DNA from: an uncultured Aquimarina sp. | Lineage (GTDB): Bacteria; Bacteroidota; Bacteroidia; Flavobacteriales; Flavobacteriaceae | DNA: 64,000 bases | Assembly (NCBI GenBank): GCA_947500845.1 | Contig: CANMTP010000013.1 | Coordinates: 1 to 64,000 of the forward strand | Direction of reading: 5' to 3' | Shown: piece after piece, positions 1 to 8,343 of the stretch | Numbering within the stretch: the first letter of the stretch is position 1 | Layout of the letters: each line of letters opens with the position of its first letter | Notes under the pieces: generated by a model | The model's input: the letters and a program-made list of their open reading frames with translations, nothing else | The model's database searches: none | What the model was told of the DNA's origin: nothing | Translations under genes and position numbers: made by a program

Positions 1-72
1 TTTACCCAACTAAACCAAATATCAATATAGATAACCTACAAAGAATTGGGTAAGCCTTAAACCGAACTCACG

Positions 73-176
73 TTAATCAGGGTAACAGGGCTTAAGCTTG
101 TTTTGAACCCTCCGTCTTTATATTTTTCCTTAGAAAAATATAAAGCCACCTCCCTTTACTAAAGGGAGGAGCTTTT
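73..176 (+). repeat. Palindrome-rich repeat, copy A (right half only)
   Basis: This matches the right half of the ~210 bp element seen at 583-790 and 5655-5867. It contains two perfect hairpins: one at about 116-145, built on CTTTATATTTTTC and its complement, and one at about 149-170, CCTCCCTTT/AAAGGGAGG. The left half, upstream of position 73, does not match the other copies. It lies just downstream of the DUF559 gene's stop. Confidence 0.8.
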
Positions 177-190
177 ATGAGTGCTAGTTT

Positions 191-568
191 TTAAGTATTA
201 AAATGATGCTGTATTTCTGATAAAACTGATGGTAAGTGATCAAAGACCATTTTGTTTTCAAACCTGATTACTGTAAAACCTAATGCATTAAGTCTTTTAG
301 TGCGGATACTATCTTTTTCAATAACTTCAGGAAGGTTATGGATTTCACCATCTAATTCGATGACTAGTTTTTCTGAAGCACAATAGAAGTCTACAATATA
401 ATTTTCTATACTATGCTGCCTTTGAAATCTTTTTCCGTTTAGTTTTTTAGATTTCAAATGTTTCCAAAGAAAAGCTTCTGCTGGAGTCATATTCTTTCGA
501 AGCTCACTTCTGTATTCCTGTAAGCTCTTTTTAGTATGGATTTGTTGTTTTTTCATCACCATAAACAT
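191..568 (-). CDS. DUF559 domain endonuclease-like protein
   Basis: A 125-residue protein of the DUF559 family, which is related to very-short-patch-repair (Vsr-like) and PD-(D/E)XK nucleases. The N-terminal segment reads TPAEAFLWKHLK, followed by RFQRQHSIENYIVDFYC and VIELDGEIH. The acidic residues of IVDF and IELDG match the expected metal-binding core. The C-terminal segment reads GFTVIRFEN, the usual last strand. Three methionines stand close together (568, 562, 556); the start at 556 (MKKQQ) is equally plausible. The gene lies between repeat copies A and B, which suggests association with that element. Whether the protein cleaves DNA or acts in repair, mobility or defence cannot be told from sequence. 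Confidence 0.85.
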   Translation of the reverse strand: MFMVMKKQQIHTKKSLQEYRSELRKNMTPAEAFLWKHLKSKKLNGKRFQRQHSIENYIVDFYCASEKLVIELDGEIHNLPEVIEKDSIRTKRLNALGFTVIRFENKMVFDHLPSVLSEIQHHFNT

Positions 569-582
569 AATAATTTTTAAAA

Positions 583-790
583 AAGCTCTCCCCCTTTACA
601 AAGGGGAGAATGAATTGAAGTTTGCTAGCAAATTTCAAGAAAGAGGGGTTCACTACACGCAAAGTTCAAGCTGAGTACCTTTTGTTTCATCAGGGTAACA
701 ATGCTTAAGCTTGTTTTGAACCCTCCGTCTTTATATTTTTCCTTAGAAAAATATAAAGCCACCTCCCTTTACTAAAGGGAGGAGCTTTTT
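583..790 (+). repeat. Palindrome-rich ~210 bp repeat, copy B
   Basis: A full-length copy with four palindromes in order: CTCCCCCTTT..AAAGGGGAG near 587-609; a GAAGTTTGC..GCAAATTTC stem near 617-636; a CTTTATATTTTTC stem near 729-758; and CCTCCCTTT..AAAGGGAGG near 762-783. Compared with the copy at 5655-5867, loops differ while stems stay paired, so base-pairing appears to be conserved. It is in direct orientation with copy C. Confidence 0.85.
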
Positions 791-849
791 GATTTACCAT
801 ATTAAGTTTCGCGAAAACATTGATATAATTAAACTATAATTTTCAACGC

Positions 850-3800
850 TTATCTCTGTTTTCTAAATAACCTAAATGCAATACCTGTTACAATCAAAGT
901 CAAAAGACCTAGACCCCACCACCATAAAGAGGTTGTTTGATAGAGATCAACAGGAGATGGATCGCCTAATAGATAAAACCCTCCCCAAAAAAATGGGTGG
1001 GACCTAGTTATATCTGCATTAGTAAGATATTGCAGTTTTGCTTTTTGTAGCGCTCTCGACTTATTCATACCTTCTTTAAGGTTTATATAAAAGGATTTCA
1101 TGAGTTGAGGTGTGGTTTGATCCGGCACTTCCCAACTACTTAAAAGCAAACTTTTTGTACCCGCATATTGAAAAGCATTTCCCAGGCTCATGATTCCTTC
1201 TCCTTTTGCAATAGTACCGGTACCGGTGTAGCAAGCACTTAAAACAGTCAGTTCTGCTGGGATATCCAGGGCAAAAAGCTCATGGCTGTAGAGTAAACCA
1301 TCCTCAATAGTATCCTTACTTTTCGTAAAATATAATTTAGAATGATCCGGATCTTCATGATCTACTTCACCGTGCAAGGCCAGGTGTACTATATTATAAT
1401 GCGAAGCATTTTTTTTGAAATTAGTCTCCACGGCTTGCACACCGTAGTAATATTGTCCATCAACTATATTCGCAATGGCTTTGATTTCCTCCCGTGTACC
1501 GGGGAGATCGTTACCTGCATCCCTTAACATATTAAAGCTTACCTTATTTGATGGCATTTGTTGTGTGCTATCAGAAAAGGAGAAAGCCAGGCATTGCGGG
1601 AGTAGCTTTTTCTCAGGGCGGGTTTTTGAGCGTTTCCTAAATAAAAGATGTGCAGCATTCGCATAAGAGATTGCGTACTCTTTTAATAGATAGGGTAGTT
1701 TTTTGGGATCATTAGAGGGTTCGTCGCTTGTTAACAACAAATCAAAGTTACAATGCCATAAGACCCCATCAGGTATGATGATCAGTTCTTTCCCTTGTAA
1801 GTGTTGCTTGATAGGAGCGATCAATTGTCGATAGAGTACCCTTGCTTCTTCTTTATAGGCTGGCATATTTTTTTTGGAGATTTTTTTCTGAAAACGGGTG
1901 ATTGCCGTTTTCAGTGTCGGGGTGTGGAGTTTTTGAGCAACTAAGGTGTCTTTTCGTACCACAAACGCATAGGTGACACTATCAGCGACCATAAATTCTA
2001 ATAACGAGGTGTGAGCAGGGAGTTGTTTTTGTATGGTCTGTATGGTCAGCGGTTTGGATTGGTTTTTTAGGTCAAAATATCGAGGGTGCCTGGTGGTGAT
2101 GGCCTCGTTTAGGGAATCCTGTCGCTGGCTAATCATAAACAACTGATCCTCGAAATACTGAATCTTAGTGGAATCTGGGGCAGCTTTGGATCGCATATTT
2201 TGTAGTTGTGAGGTGTAAAAGGCGCTATCCGTTTTTAATTCTTTTTCCAGGGATACGAGTGCCGGGGACACCCCGGCAAAAGATTTGATATCTGCATCCT
2301 CAAGCAAATATTGTAATGTGGCGGCTTTGCTCTTTTCACTATAGTGGAAAGCTGCTGTCAAATATTTTGAATTTCCTGTATGTTGATACCCTAACTGATA
2401 AGCCTTAACTGCATTTTGATAGACCTCCTGAGTGGTATGGGCAAGGTTAATTTTATCTTTGTAATTAAGTAAAGAACTTTGTTTTTCAATTATGAGTGTA
2501 TCAATTTTATAATAATTATTGAAAGTTTTATTTAGGTATTTAATATCTCCACTTTCTTTGTAATAATTTAGAAGAGCTTTAGATTTTCCTAATATTGAAA
2601 GATATAAGGCGTTTAAATTTTGATATCTTTTTTGGACTGATTTTTCTAATGCTTTTTTATTGTTTATAGAGTTGACTTTAATTGCTTCTTCATAATAATG
2701 TATAGCTTTTTCATACTGACCTTGTTCGTAAAATAATTCTGCCATTTGATGATAGGTAACCAAAGTTAAGTACACATCACTATTTGGAGCTTTTTTTAAT
2801 TCATTAATATTATGGTTATAATAATGTAATGCCTTTGTATATTTTTTTCTTATTGTATAAATATTAGCGATATTTAAAAAAACACCTAAAGTTGACGGAT
2901 GATGATTACTATAATTTTCTTGATAAATATTTAGCGATTTATAATAATAGCTTAAACTTTGTGAGTAGCTCTCCATATTTTGATAAACTAATCCGAGATT
3001 GTGGTATGTTTGAGCCAAGCTTATATGTTTTCCACCGTATAATTTTTTTCTTATATATAATGCTTTTTTAAAATTATGTATTGCTTTACCGTAATCTTTT
3101 TTTTGTATGAATATTAACCCCATATTGTTATATACTCCTGCAACATGAGGATTTTCTTCACTACTTATTTTTAATAATATATTTAAGTTTTTGTTGTAAT
3201 ATTTGAATGCTTTATTGTACTCTCCATTTGCACGATAAACATTTCCTATATTATTATAAATCGTAGCCTGCGAAAAAACATCATTATTACTTTGAAAAAT
3301 ACTCATTGCTTCTTTATAATGAAAGATGGATTTTTCAAATTTTAATAGCATTCTATATGCAATACCCAAAACCAAGTTAGATCGACCTATCTGTATATGA
3401 TTCTTATCAAGAAATTCAGAATAGATGCCTAAAAATTTTTTACAATACTTTTCACTTTTGTCATATCGCCCTTTCATATAGTGTAAATATCCCATCGCAT
3501 TATATACCATTCCAACTATTGCATAATCTTTTAAATCCTTTGTGTTTTCAATAACTTTTATAGCTTTATCAAAATAATTAAAAGCTTTACTTACTTTTGA
3601 AAGAGTCATAAATGTGTAACCCAAGTTATAGTAAGAGTATATCATCTCTGAATGATTTTCCGGAAATATTCTCTTTCTTATTGAAAATGCTTCTTCATAA
3701 TTAGACAGTGATTTTTTGAAATTATTCTTTTTTAGAAAGTAGGTACCTATATTATCATAACTATTAGCCACTTCCTTATTGTATTTCTTTAAATGCGCAT

Positions 3801-4113
3801 TAGAAAGTTTTAAAGCTTTTGTGGAATTTTGTATAGATTTATCGAATAGAGATAAGGATAATTGGATTTTAGAAATCATGTTCAAACAACTTATCGCTTT
3901 TACCCAATTTTCTTTTTCTTTATAGATAGTCAATGCTTTTCTAAAATATACTATAGCGCTATCATGTTTTTTTTCTGCTAGAAAGTGATCTGCTAATTTT
4001 TCGTATTTTTTTGTTAAAACTAGTTCTTCTTTTTGAAACTGGCCATAAATGACTACGGGTGCTATCATAAAAAGAAGTACTGAAACCCTTTTAAGAGAGA
4101 TATATATTTTCAT
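850..4113 (-). CDS. Secreted/anchored TPR-CHAT protease-like protein
   Basis: About 1087 residues. The start at 4113 is preferred over 4134 because it gives a clean signal peptide (MKIYISLKRVSVLL.. to about residue 25). Residues ~30-620 are tandem tetratricopeptide repeats, many containing YNNIG/YHNLG motifs. The C-terminal third is a CHAT domain, the caspase-like fold of the separase/gingipain clan. The dyad is intact: His914 in HLALHG and Cys961 in LSACYTG. A Trp-rich transmembrane segment (~1055-1080) with a basic tail ends the protein, so the CHAT domain is probably anchored outside the cytoplasm. It is divergent from an ECF sigma factor gene. Substrate and role are unknown; regulation by the neighbouring sigma/TPR pair is an inference from context. 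Confidence 0.85.
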   Translation of the reverse strand: MKIYISLKRVSVLLFMIAPVVIYGQFQKEELVLTKKYEKLADHFLAEKKHDSAIVYFRKALTIYKEKENWVKAISCLNMISKIQLSLSLFDKSIQNSTKALKLSNAHLKKYNKEVANSYDNIGTYFLKKNNFKKSLSNYEEAFSIRKRIFPENHSEMIYSYYNLGYTFMTLSKVSKAFNYFDKAIKVIENTKDLKDYAIVGMVYNAMGYLHYMKGRYDKSEKYCKKFLGIYSEFLDKNHIQIGRSNLVLGIAYRMLLKFEKSIFHYKEAMSIFQSNNDVFSQATIYNNIGNVYRANGEYNKAFKYYNKNLNILLKISSEENPHVAGVYNNMGLIFIQKKDYGKAIHNFKKALYIRKKLYGGKHISLAQTYHNLGLVYQNMESYSQSLSYYYKSLNIYQENYSNHHPSTLGVFLNIANIYTIRKKYTKALHYYNHNINELKKAPNSDVYLTLVTYHQMAELFYEQGQYEKAIHYYEEAIKVNSINNKKALEKSVQKRYQNLNALYLSILGKSKALLNYYKESGDIKYLNKTFNNYYKIDTLIIEKQSSLLNYKDKINLAHTTQEVYQNAVKAYQLGYQHTGNSKYLTAAFHYSEKSKAATLQYLLEDADIKSFAGVSPALVSLEKELKTDSAFYTSQLQNMRSKAAPDSTKIQYFEDQLFMISQRQDSLNEAITTRHPRYFDLKNQSKPLTIQTIQKQLPAHTSLLEFMVADSVTYAFVVRKDTLVAQKLHTPTLKTAITRFQKKISKKNMPAYKEEARVLYRQLIAPIKQHLQGKELIIIPDGVLWHCNFDLLLTSDEPSNDPKKLPYLLKEYAISYANAAHLLFRKRSKTRPEKKLLPQCLAFSFSDSTQQMPSNKVSFNMLRDAGNDLPGTREEIKAIANIVDGQYYYGVQAVETNFKKNASHYNIVHLALHGEVDHEDPDHSKLYFTKSKDTIEDGLLYSHELFALDIPAELTVLSACYTGTGTIAKGEGIMSLGNAFQYAGTKSLLLSSWEVPDQTTPQLMKSFYINLKEGMNKSRALQKAKLQYLTNADITRSHPFFWGGFYLLGDPSPVDLYQTTSLWWWGLGLLTLIVTGIAFRLFRKQR

Positions 4114-4227
4114 GGTTAATAAATTACAATACATTATTTAAAATTAAATCAAAATCTTACTTTCGTATTCTTGTGATCACAGAACTTAACAAAAGCATAA
4201 CATGCAATACTCTTAAACCATCAACCT

Positions 4228-4794
4228 ATGGGTAAAGCGAAAGATCAACAACTGTTACAGGGGATTCGGGAAGGAGCTCCACAGGCGATCCAGGATTGTT
4301 ATACCTATTACTTTGAAGGGCTACATCGATATATTCTCCATAATTCAGGTACGAAAGAGGATGCCGAGGATGTATTCCAGGAGGTATTAGTGATAGTATA
4401 TCAAAAATCGCAATCGGATAGTTTTGTATTAACCGCCTCATTAGCCACGTATATCTATAGTATAGGAAAACGAATATGGCTAAAAAGGCTCCGCGAGCTA
4501 AAAAAGCAACCGATCACAACACAGGCTATACTAACAGAAGATCTTATGGAGGAAACCACGGATGATATAGCGCTACAGTCAAAAGAGTATCTATATCGTA
4601 AACATTTTTTATTGATTGGAACTACCTGCCGACAGTTATTGCTATTATTTTTTCAGGGAAAAAAGAATAGAGAAATCGCGAAAAAACTAGCATATACCCC
4701 GGAGTATGCCAAAAAGAAGAAGGCAAAATGTATCCGACAACTAATTCGCAGTATCGAATCAGATCCACTATTTAAAGCGCTTAAAAAAGAATAA
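4228..4794 (+). CDS. ECF-type RNA polymerase sigma factor
   Basis: A 188-residue sigma-70 family protein of ECF size. Region 2 spans about residues 20-70, with the typical DAEDVFQEVLVIVYQK helix. Region 4 spans about residues 130-175, with a helix-turn-helix built around KKNREIAKKLAYTPEYAKKKKAK. It is divergent from the CHAT gene across about 110 bp and only 5 bp upstream of a TPR membrane protein, so those two are co-transcribed. A TACTTTCG element at 4158-4165 resembles the Bacteroidota -7 box. The downstream partner probably acts as its membrane regulator, and the CHAT gene is a likely target; both are inferences from gene order. Confidence 0.88.
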   Translation: MGKAKDQQLLQGIREGAPQAIQDCYTYYFEGLHRYILHNSGTKEDAEDVFQEVLVIVYQKSQSDSFVLTASLATYIYSIGKRIWLKRLRELKKQPITTQAILTEDLMEETTDDIALQSKEYLYRKHFLLIGTTCRQLLLLFFQGKKNREIAKKLAYTPEYAKKKKAKCIRQLIRSIESDPLFKALKKE

Positions 4795-4799
4795 AGGAC

Positions 4800-5567
4800 A
4801 TGAAATGGAACCCTATATCCCCTGACGATATCTTACAATATCTCCAGGGCCATTTATCGAAAGACGACCAGGAAGCATTTGAAAAAAGGCTTTCTAATGA
4901 TGCCGAGCTACGTCAACAATTAGCGCACTACCAAGCACTACACAACATTACCGAGGATCAAAATACAATAGCTTTTCAGCAAAAAGTACAGGAAGTACGC
5001 GCTTCCATGATTGCTAAACCTAAAAACAAACCCCGACTCTCGAGCCCGTTATATGTAAAGATCGCCGCAGTTGTTGTCGCGGTGATCGGTATCAGTGTGT
5101 TCCTATATCAACTGGTGATGCCTGATGGTCAACAGTATCACGAACTATATACAGAGTATTACACCCCTTTTGTAGCAGAAGGAGCTTATAGAACTGCTGA
5201 TACTACGTTGTATCAATCTTTAGTGGCTCATTATAAGAAAGAGGCGTATGATCAGGTAATACAAGCCTACCAGCAACTCCCCAAAGAAGGAATTCCGGAA
5301 ATTATTCACATCTATATCGGCAATAGTTATTTACAAGTAGATGCTTATCAAAAGGCGATCCAGGTATTTACCAGTATACCAGGTACCAGCCTGTATTATG
5401 AAACGGCTTTATGGTATCAGGCTTTGGCTTTTATTAAGCTTGAACAACAGGAGCAGGCATTACAAACCTTAAAGGCATTGATTGTATATAACGGTAGTTA
5501 TCAAAAACAGGCTAAGGAGTTGCTGAAGAAAGTAGAAATTCTGAGCTTACCCCTGCGACCTGAATAA
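4800..5567 (+). CDS. Membrane TPR protein, probable anti-sigma-like partner
   Basis: 255 residues. The N-terminal ~60 residues form a helical segment (DDILQYLQGHLSKDDQEAFEKRL) similar in layout to anti-sigma N-terminal domains of Bacteroidota, but without a zinc-finger HxxxCxxC motif. One transmembrane helix lies at about 84-106. The remaining extracytoplasmic part carries about three tetratricopeptide-like repeats (for example IYIGNSYLQVDAYQKAIQVF). It starts 5 bp after the sigma factor stop. The topology (cytosolic N-terminus, TM, outside TPRs) fits a protein that senses an outside state and restrains the sigma factor; that function is inferred, not shown. Confidence 0.75.
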   Translation: MKWNPISPDDILQYLQGHLSKDDQEAFEKRLSNDAELRQQLAHYQALHNITEDQNTIAFQQKVQEVRASMIAKPKNKPRLSSPLYVKIAAVVVAVIGISVFLYQLVMPDGQQYHELYTEYYTPFVAEGAYRTADTTLYQSLVAHYKKEAYDQVIQAYQQLPKEGIPEIIHIYIGNSYLQVDAYQKAIQVFTSIPGTSLYYETALWYQALAFIKLEQQEQALQTLKALIVYNGSYQKQAKELLKKVEILSLPLRPE

Positions 5568-5654
5568 ATTCAAGCCATTTCCCTTAACATCAAGGGAGGG
5601 GCTCATAGTAGTGCGCAAGGTATACTAGATATTATATTACCGTAAACCAACTAA

Positions 5655-5867
5655 AAGCGCTCCCCTTGCTAAAAGGGGAGAATGAATTGAAGTTTTCGCA
5701 GAAAAACTTCAAGAAAGAGGGGTTCCGATACACGTAAAGTTTGAGCTTGGTACCTTTTACTTAATCAGGGTAACAGGGCTTAAGCTTGTTTTGAACCCTC
5801 CGTCTTTATATTTTTCTAAGGAAAAATATAAAGCCACCTCCCTTTGGTAAAGGGAGGAGCTTTTTTT
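5655..5867 (+). repeat. Palindrome-rich ~210 bp repeat, copy C
   Basis: Full-length second copy, in direct orientation to 583-790. Stems are conserved while loops vary: GCTCCCCTT..AAGGGGAG; GAAGTTTT..AAAACTTC; a CTTTATATTTTTC stem with loop TAAG instead of TTAG; CCTCCCTTT/GGT/AAAGGGAGG. A degenerate fragment of the last hairpin lies at about 5577-5598. Together with copy B it brackets the CHAT/sigma/TPR cassette. Confidence 0.85.
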
Positions 5868-5906
5868 ATACAAAATTTCTTCAGTTTCAAAAAATGAAAC
5901 TACTAT

Positions 5907-6326
5907 GTGTTATTATTGCATTTTAGAAATGAAAAAGCCGATAGTGTTTACAATCAGAAAATTGATAAAGTAAGCTCTGGCAAGCTTTGCAAATGGTATT
6001 TTGTTATTCATATAGGATTAGCTGTTGCCTATATGAGCTTAGCTAGTATATACATGAGGTTAGAAATTATTGAAATGAACTTGGTAGTTGCCCAGATGCA
6101 TTTCGTCGATAACCAAATAGGGTTAGCAGCAAATCTAATATGAATGAGCACGAACCAGATGAGGTTCGCAAGTGATCAAATACATTTGGTCGATAGCCAG
6201 ATGCATTTCATCGATCGTCAAATGAGGTTGTGTACTGCCCAAATGAGGTACGTGCCTTTTGAGGTGCATTTTATAGATAGTATTATAAAGAAAAGGGTTT
6301 GTACTATAATTATGAGTATTAATTAA
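5907..6326 (+). pseudogene. Heptad-repeat peptide gene interrupted by TGA
   Basis: One reading frame from about 5907 (GTG) to 6326 encodes a small protein whose second half is made of seven-residue units of the form M-[RHN]-[LF]-x-x-x-Q (examples: MHFVDNQ, MRFASDQ, MHFIDRQ). The frame is broken once by TGA at 6141-6143, after which the repeats continue in the same frame to 6326. No known domain is recognised. It could be a decayed gene, or the repeat may not be a real gene and only happens to be open because its unit is 21 bp. No signal peptide is evident. Confidence 0.5.
6012..6284 (+). repeat. 21-bp tandem repeat, 13 imperfect units
   Basis: Units begin exactly every 21 bp at 6012, 6033, 6054, 6075, 6096, 6117, 6138, 6159, 6180, 6201, 6222, 6243 and 6264. 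Most start with ATGxxxTT or ATAxxxTT and end in CAG or CAA (for example ATGCATTTCGTCGATAACCAA). There are no insertions or deletions between units, so the periodicity preserves a reading frame. One unit (6138-6158) is the most diverged and contains the stop. Confidence 0.9.
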
Positions 6327-6339
6327 AATAGAAATATAA

Positions 6340-6987
6340 ATGAACAAGAATCAATTAAAAAATTACCGTATGTTTTTGGCCGTACAAAACACAATAGATC
6401 AAAATACAACAATCTGGAGTGGTCATCCTAAGTTTACAGAAACCAAATAACAATTTGATCTGGAAATTGATGGGATAGAACAATTGGGAGAAGAAGCTTC
6501 TAGAACTACCAAAGGGAAAACCAGGGATAAAAACCAGATACGTGCGATTTTAGAGAAAAAACTGGTAGTGCTTAGTGGTACAGTATCGGCTTATGCTGCG
6601 ATTACCTCTAATGAAACGCTGCAAAATACCGTAATTACTTCTAAAGCGGCATTAGAAGCTAAAAAGGAAACCGATTTGGTTATCTATAGCCATACGTTGG
6701 TAAAACAGGCAGAAGCATTGCAAGAAGTGCTTACCAATGAGTATGGTATGACGACCTCAGAGCTTGAAGATATAAAAACAACAGTGGCAGAATTTAAGCC
6801 CCTAATCGGAAATGCAAAACCCGAGCAATCGGCTATAAATGCAGCTAAGAGTAGTATAGACGAACATATAAAACAAGGAAAGTATTTGCTAACTGCCATT
6901 ATAGATAAATTAATGATTCGATATCAATTTACCGATATTACTTTCTTTAACGAATATCAACAGTCTAGAACGATTGTGGATGCATAG
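6340..6987 (+). pseudogene. Hypothetical cytosolic protein gene broken by one TAA
   Basis: The frame opens with ATG at 6340 (MNKNQLKNYRMFLAVQNT..) and runs to 6987, about 215 codons, but a single TAA at 6448-6450 replaces codon 37. The sequence after the stop continues in the same frame (QFDLEIDGIEQLGEEASR..), so this is one gene with one nonsense change rather than two. An ATG at 6484 could restart a 167-residue product. The protein is rich in Thr, Ala, Glu and Lys, helical, and lacks signal peptide or TM segments. It resembles hypothetical proteins common in flavobacteria; function unknown. Confidence 0.7.
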
Positions 6988-7006
6988 ATCATAAGAAAGA
7001 GAATTA

Positions 7007-7038
7007 AAAAAACCCGCCAATTGGCGGGTTTTGCTTTA
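7007..7038. terminator. Bidirectional intrinsic terminator
   Basis: Perfect 8-bp stem AACCCGCC (7011-7018) and GGCGGGTT (7023-7030) with loop AATT, preceded by A-rich and followed by T-rich sequence. It separates the rightward broken gene from the leftward lipoprotein gene, so it can serve both strands. Confidence 0.85.
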
Positions 7039-7071
7039 TTTAAATAACAAATTTATTTGTTACAATTAATT

Positions 7072-8313
7072 TTAGTTAGCAGGAGCTGGTAACTCGATAG
7101 CTGGGAAAGAAAATCCAGTCCAAGCAAATACAGAAGTATCAGCACCACCTTCAGCAGTTGTTACTGTGGTTAGATTTATAGTTGCGTTATCAGGATTATT
7201 TATATCAGTAGCATCAGCATTAAATACATTGGCAGTAATGGATGTAGAAGAAACACCAGGACCACCATCATCATTTAAGTCTACTACATCACCCGCAGTA
7301 CCTTCACCAATTAAAGCAATCAATCCATTTGTAATTGTTGCAGAACTTCCTCTTCTGATTTTAATAAGATCAGCTACTCCAGGAAGTATTTCCGTTTGTC
7401 CATTTGCAGTTTCTTCTTGGTTGGGAGTAGCATTAACTAAAGTAATACCATCTATTGTTGGATTAGATCTAGGGCTAGCGTCAACATCACTACCATTACT
7501 ATCTCCTTCTATTCCTCTAGGATCATCACTTCTATCTAAAAAGTTAGCTGTACGAATTCCATAAAAATTACTGTTATTGCCTGTCCATCCTTCAGCCCAA
7601 TCAAACCAATCATCTCTACAATCTACAACTATAGCATTTTGCACATTTACAGTACCACCAAACCATTCGATACCGTCATCAAACCCAAAAAAAGCTGCAA
7701 TATGATTAACAGAAGTTTCACTTCCTACTCCATAAAAAGTGATACCATTAAATTCTTGTTCTCCACCAATTCTAGCGCCAGTGTATTCGACTTTTACATA
7801 AGTCAAAGTTCCGGAATTATCATTAGCGTTATCTCCTCCATATCTTAAACTTATTACTTCTGCTAAAGCTGTATTTCCAACATTTATTGGAGCTCTACCG
7901 GCAATAACCAATCCTCCCCAATTTCCAGGTTGAGGAGTAGCTGCAGCAGATGTCATAATAATTGGATTAGACGCTGTTCCTCTAGCCTCAATTCTAGCAC
8001 CTTGCTCTACAGCAATATATACATCGGTCCCACCTGCTTCTGCTCTTATAGTTGTTCCAGGCTCAATTGTTAACGTAGCTCCATCTTTAACTGCTAAAGC
8101 TCCAGACAGTGTCCAATCTGTAGCTGCATCTAAGGTGATATCACCAGTTACATTACCTTGCAGTGCAGTAGAAATCAAATCAGGATCATTTTGAGATGAA
8201 ATAGAACCGTCTCTACCATCTCCCCCTCCATTATTATCATCATCGTCAGAACAGCTTACAAAAGCAACTGTTAATGCTGAAACAAATAAAAAGTTTTTAA
8301 AAATTTTCATCAT
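7072..8313 (-). CDS. Beta-helix-like surface lipoprotein (TonB receptor partner 1)
   Basis: 413 residues. It has a lipoprotein signal with lipobox VSC at Cys21, followed by SDDDDNN; acidic residues right after the cysteine are a known surface-export signal for Bacteroidota lipoproteins. The body is repetitive and strand-rich: AVKDGATLTIEPGTTI, then NWGGLVIAGRAPIN, then YVKVEYTGARIGGEQEFNGITFYGVG, FFGGT-type turns and DDGIEWFGGT. This is the layout of a right-handed parallel beta-helix. It is 30 bp downstream of a TonB-dependent receptor on the same strand, so they form an operon. Paralogues of this protein stand beside the other two TonB receptors here (11609-12907, 34879-36375). No enzymatic motif is seen; a surface substrate-binding or receptor-capping role is inferred. 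Confidence 0.8.
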   Translation of the reverse strand: MMKIFKNFLFVSALTVAFVSCSDDDDNNGGGDGRDGSISSQNDPDLISTALQGNVTGDITLDAATDWTLSGALAVKDGATLTIEPGTTIRAEAGGTDVYIAVEQGARIEARGTASNPIIMTSAAATPQPGNWGGLVIAGRAPINVGNTALAEVISLRYGGDNANDNSGTLTYVKVEYTGARIGGEQEFNGITFYGVGSETSVNHIAAFFGFDDGIEWFGGTVNVQNAIVVDCRDDWFDWAEGWTGNNSNFYGIRTANFLDRSDDPRGIEGDSNGSDVDASPRSNPTIDGITLVNATPNQEETANGQTEILPGVADLIKIRRGSSATITNGLIALIGEGTAGDVVDLNDDGGPGVSSTSITANVFNADATDINNPDNATINLTTVTTAEGGADTSVFAWTGFSFPAIELPAPAN

Positions 8314-8343
8314 TGTTAAATTTAAAGTTAATATAGTCTTTGT

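Noticed and set aside
6012..6284. Possible CRISPR array
   Set aside because: Units are contiguous 21-mers without spacers, and they keep a reading frame; no cas genes are nearby.
6135..6347. Leftward 70-codon frame opposite the 21-bp repeats
   Set aside because: It is the mirror of the same repeat and stays open because of the 21-bp period; no start context or domain.
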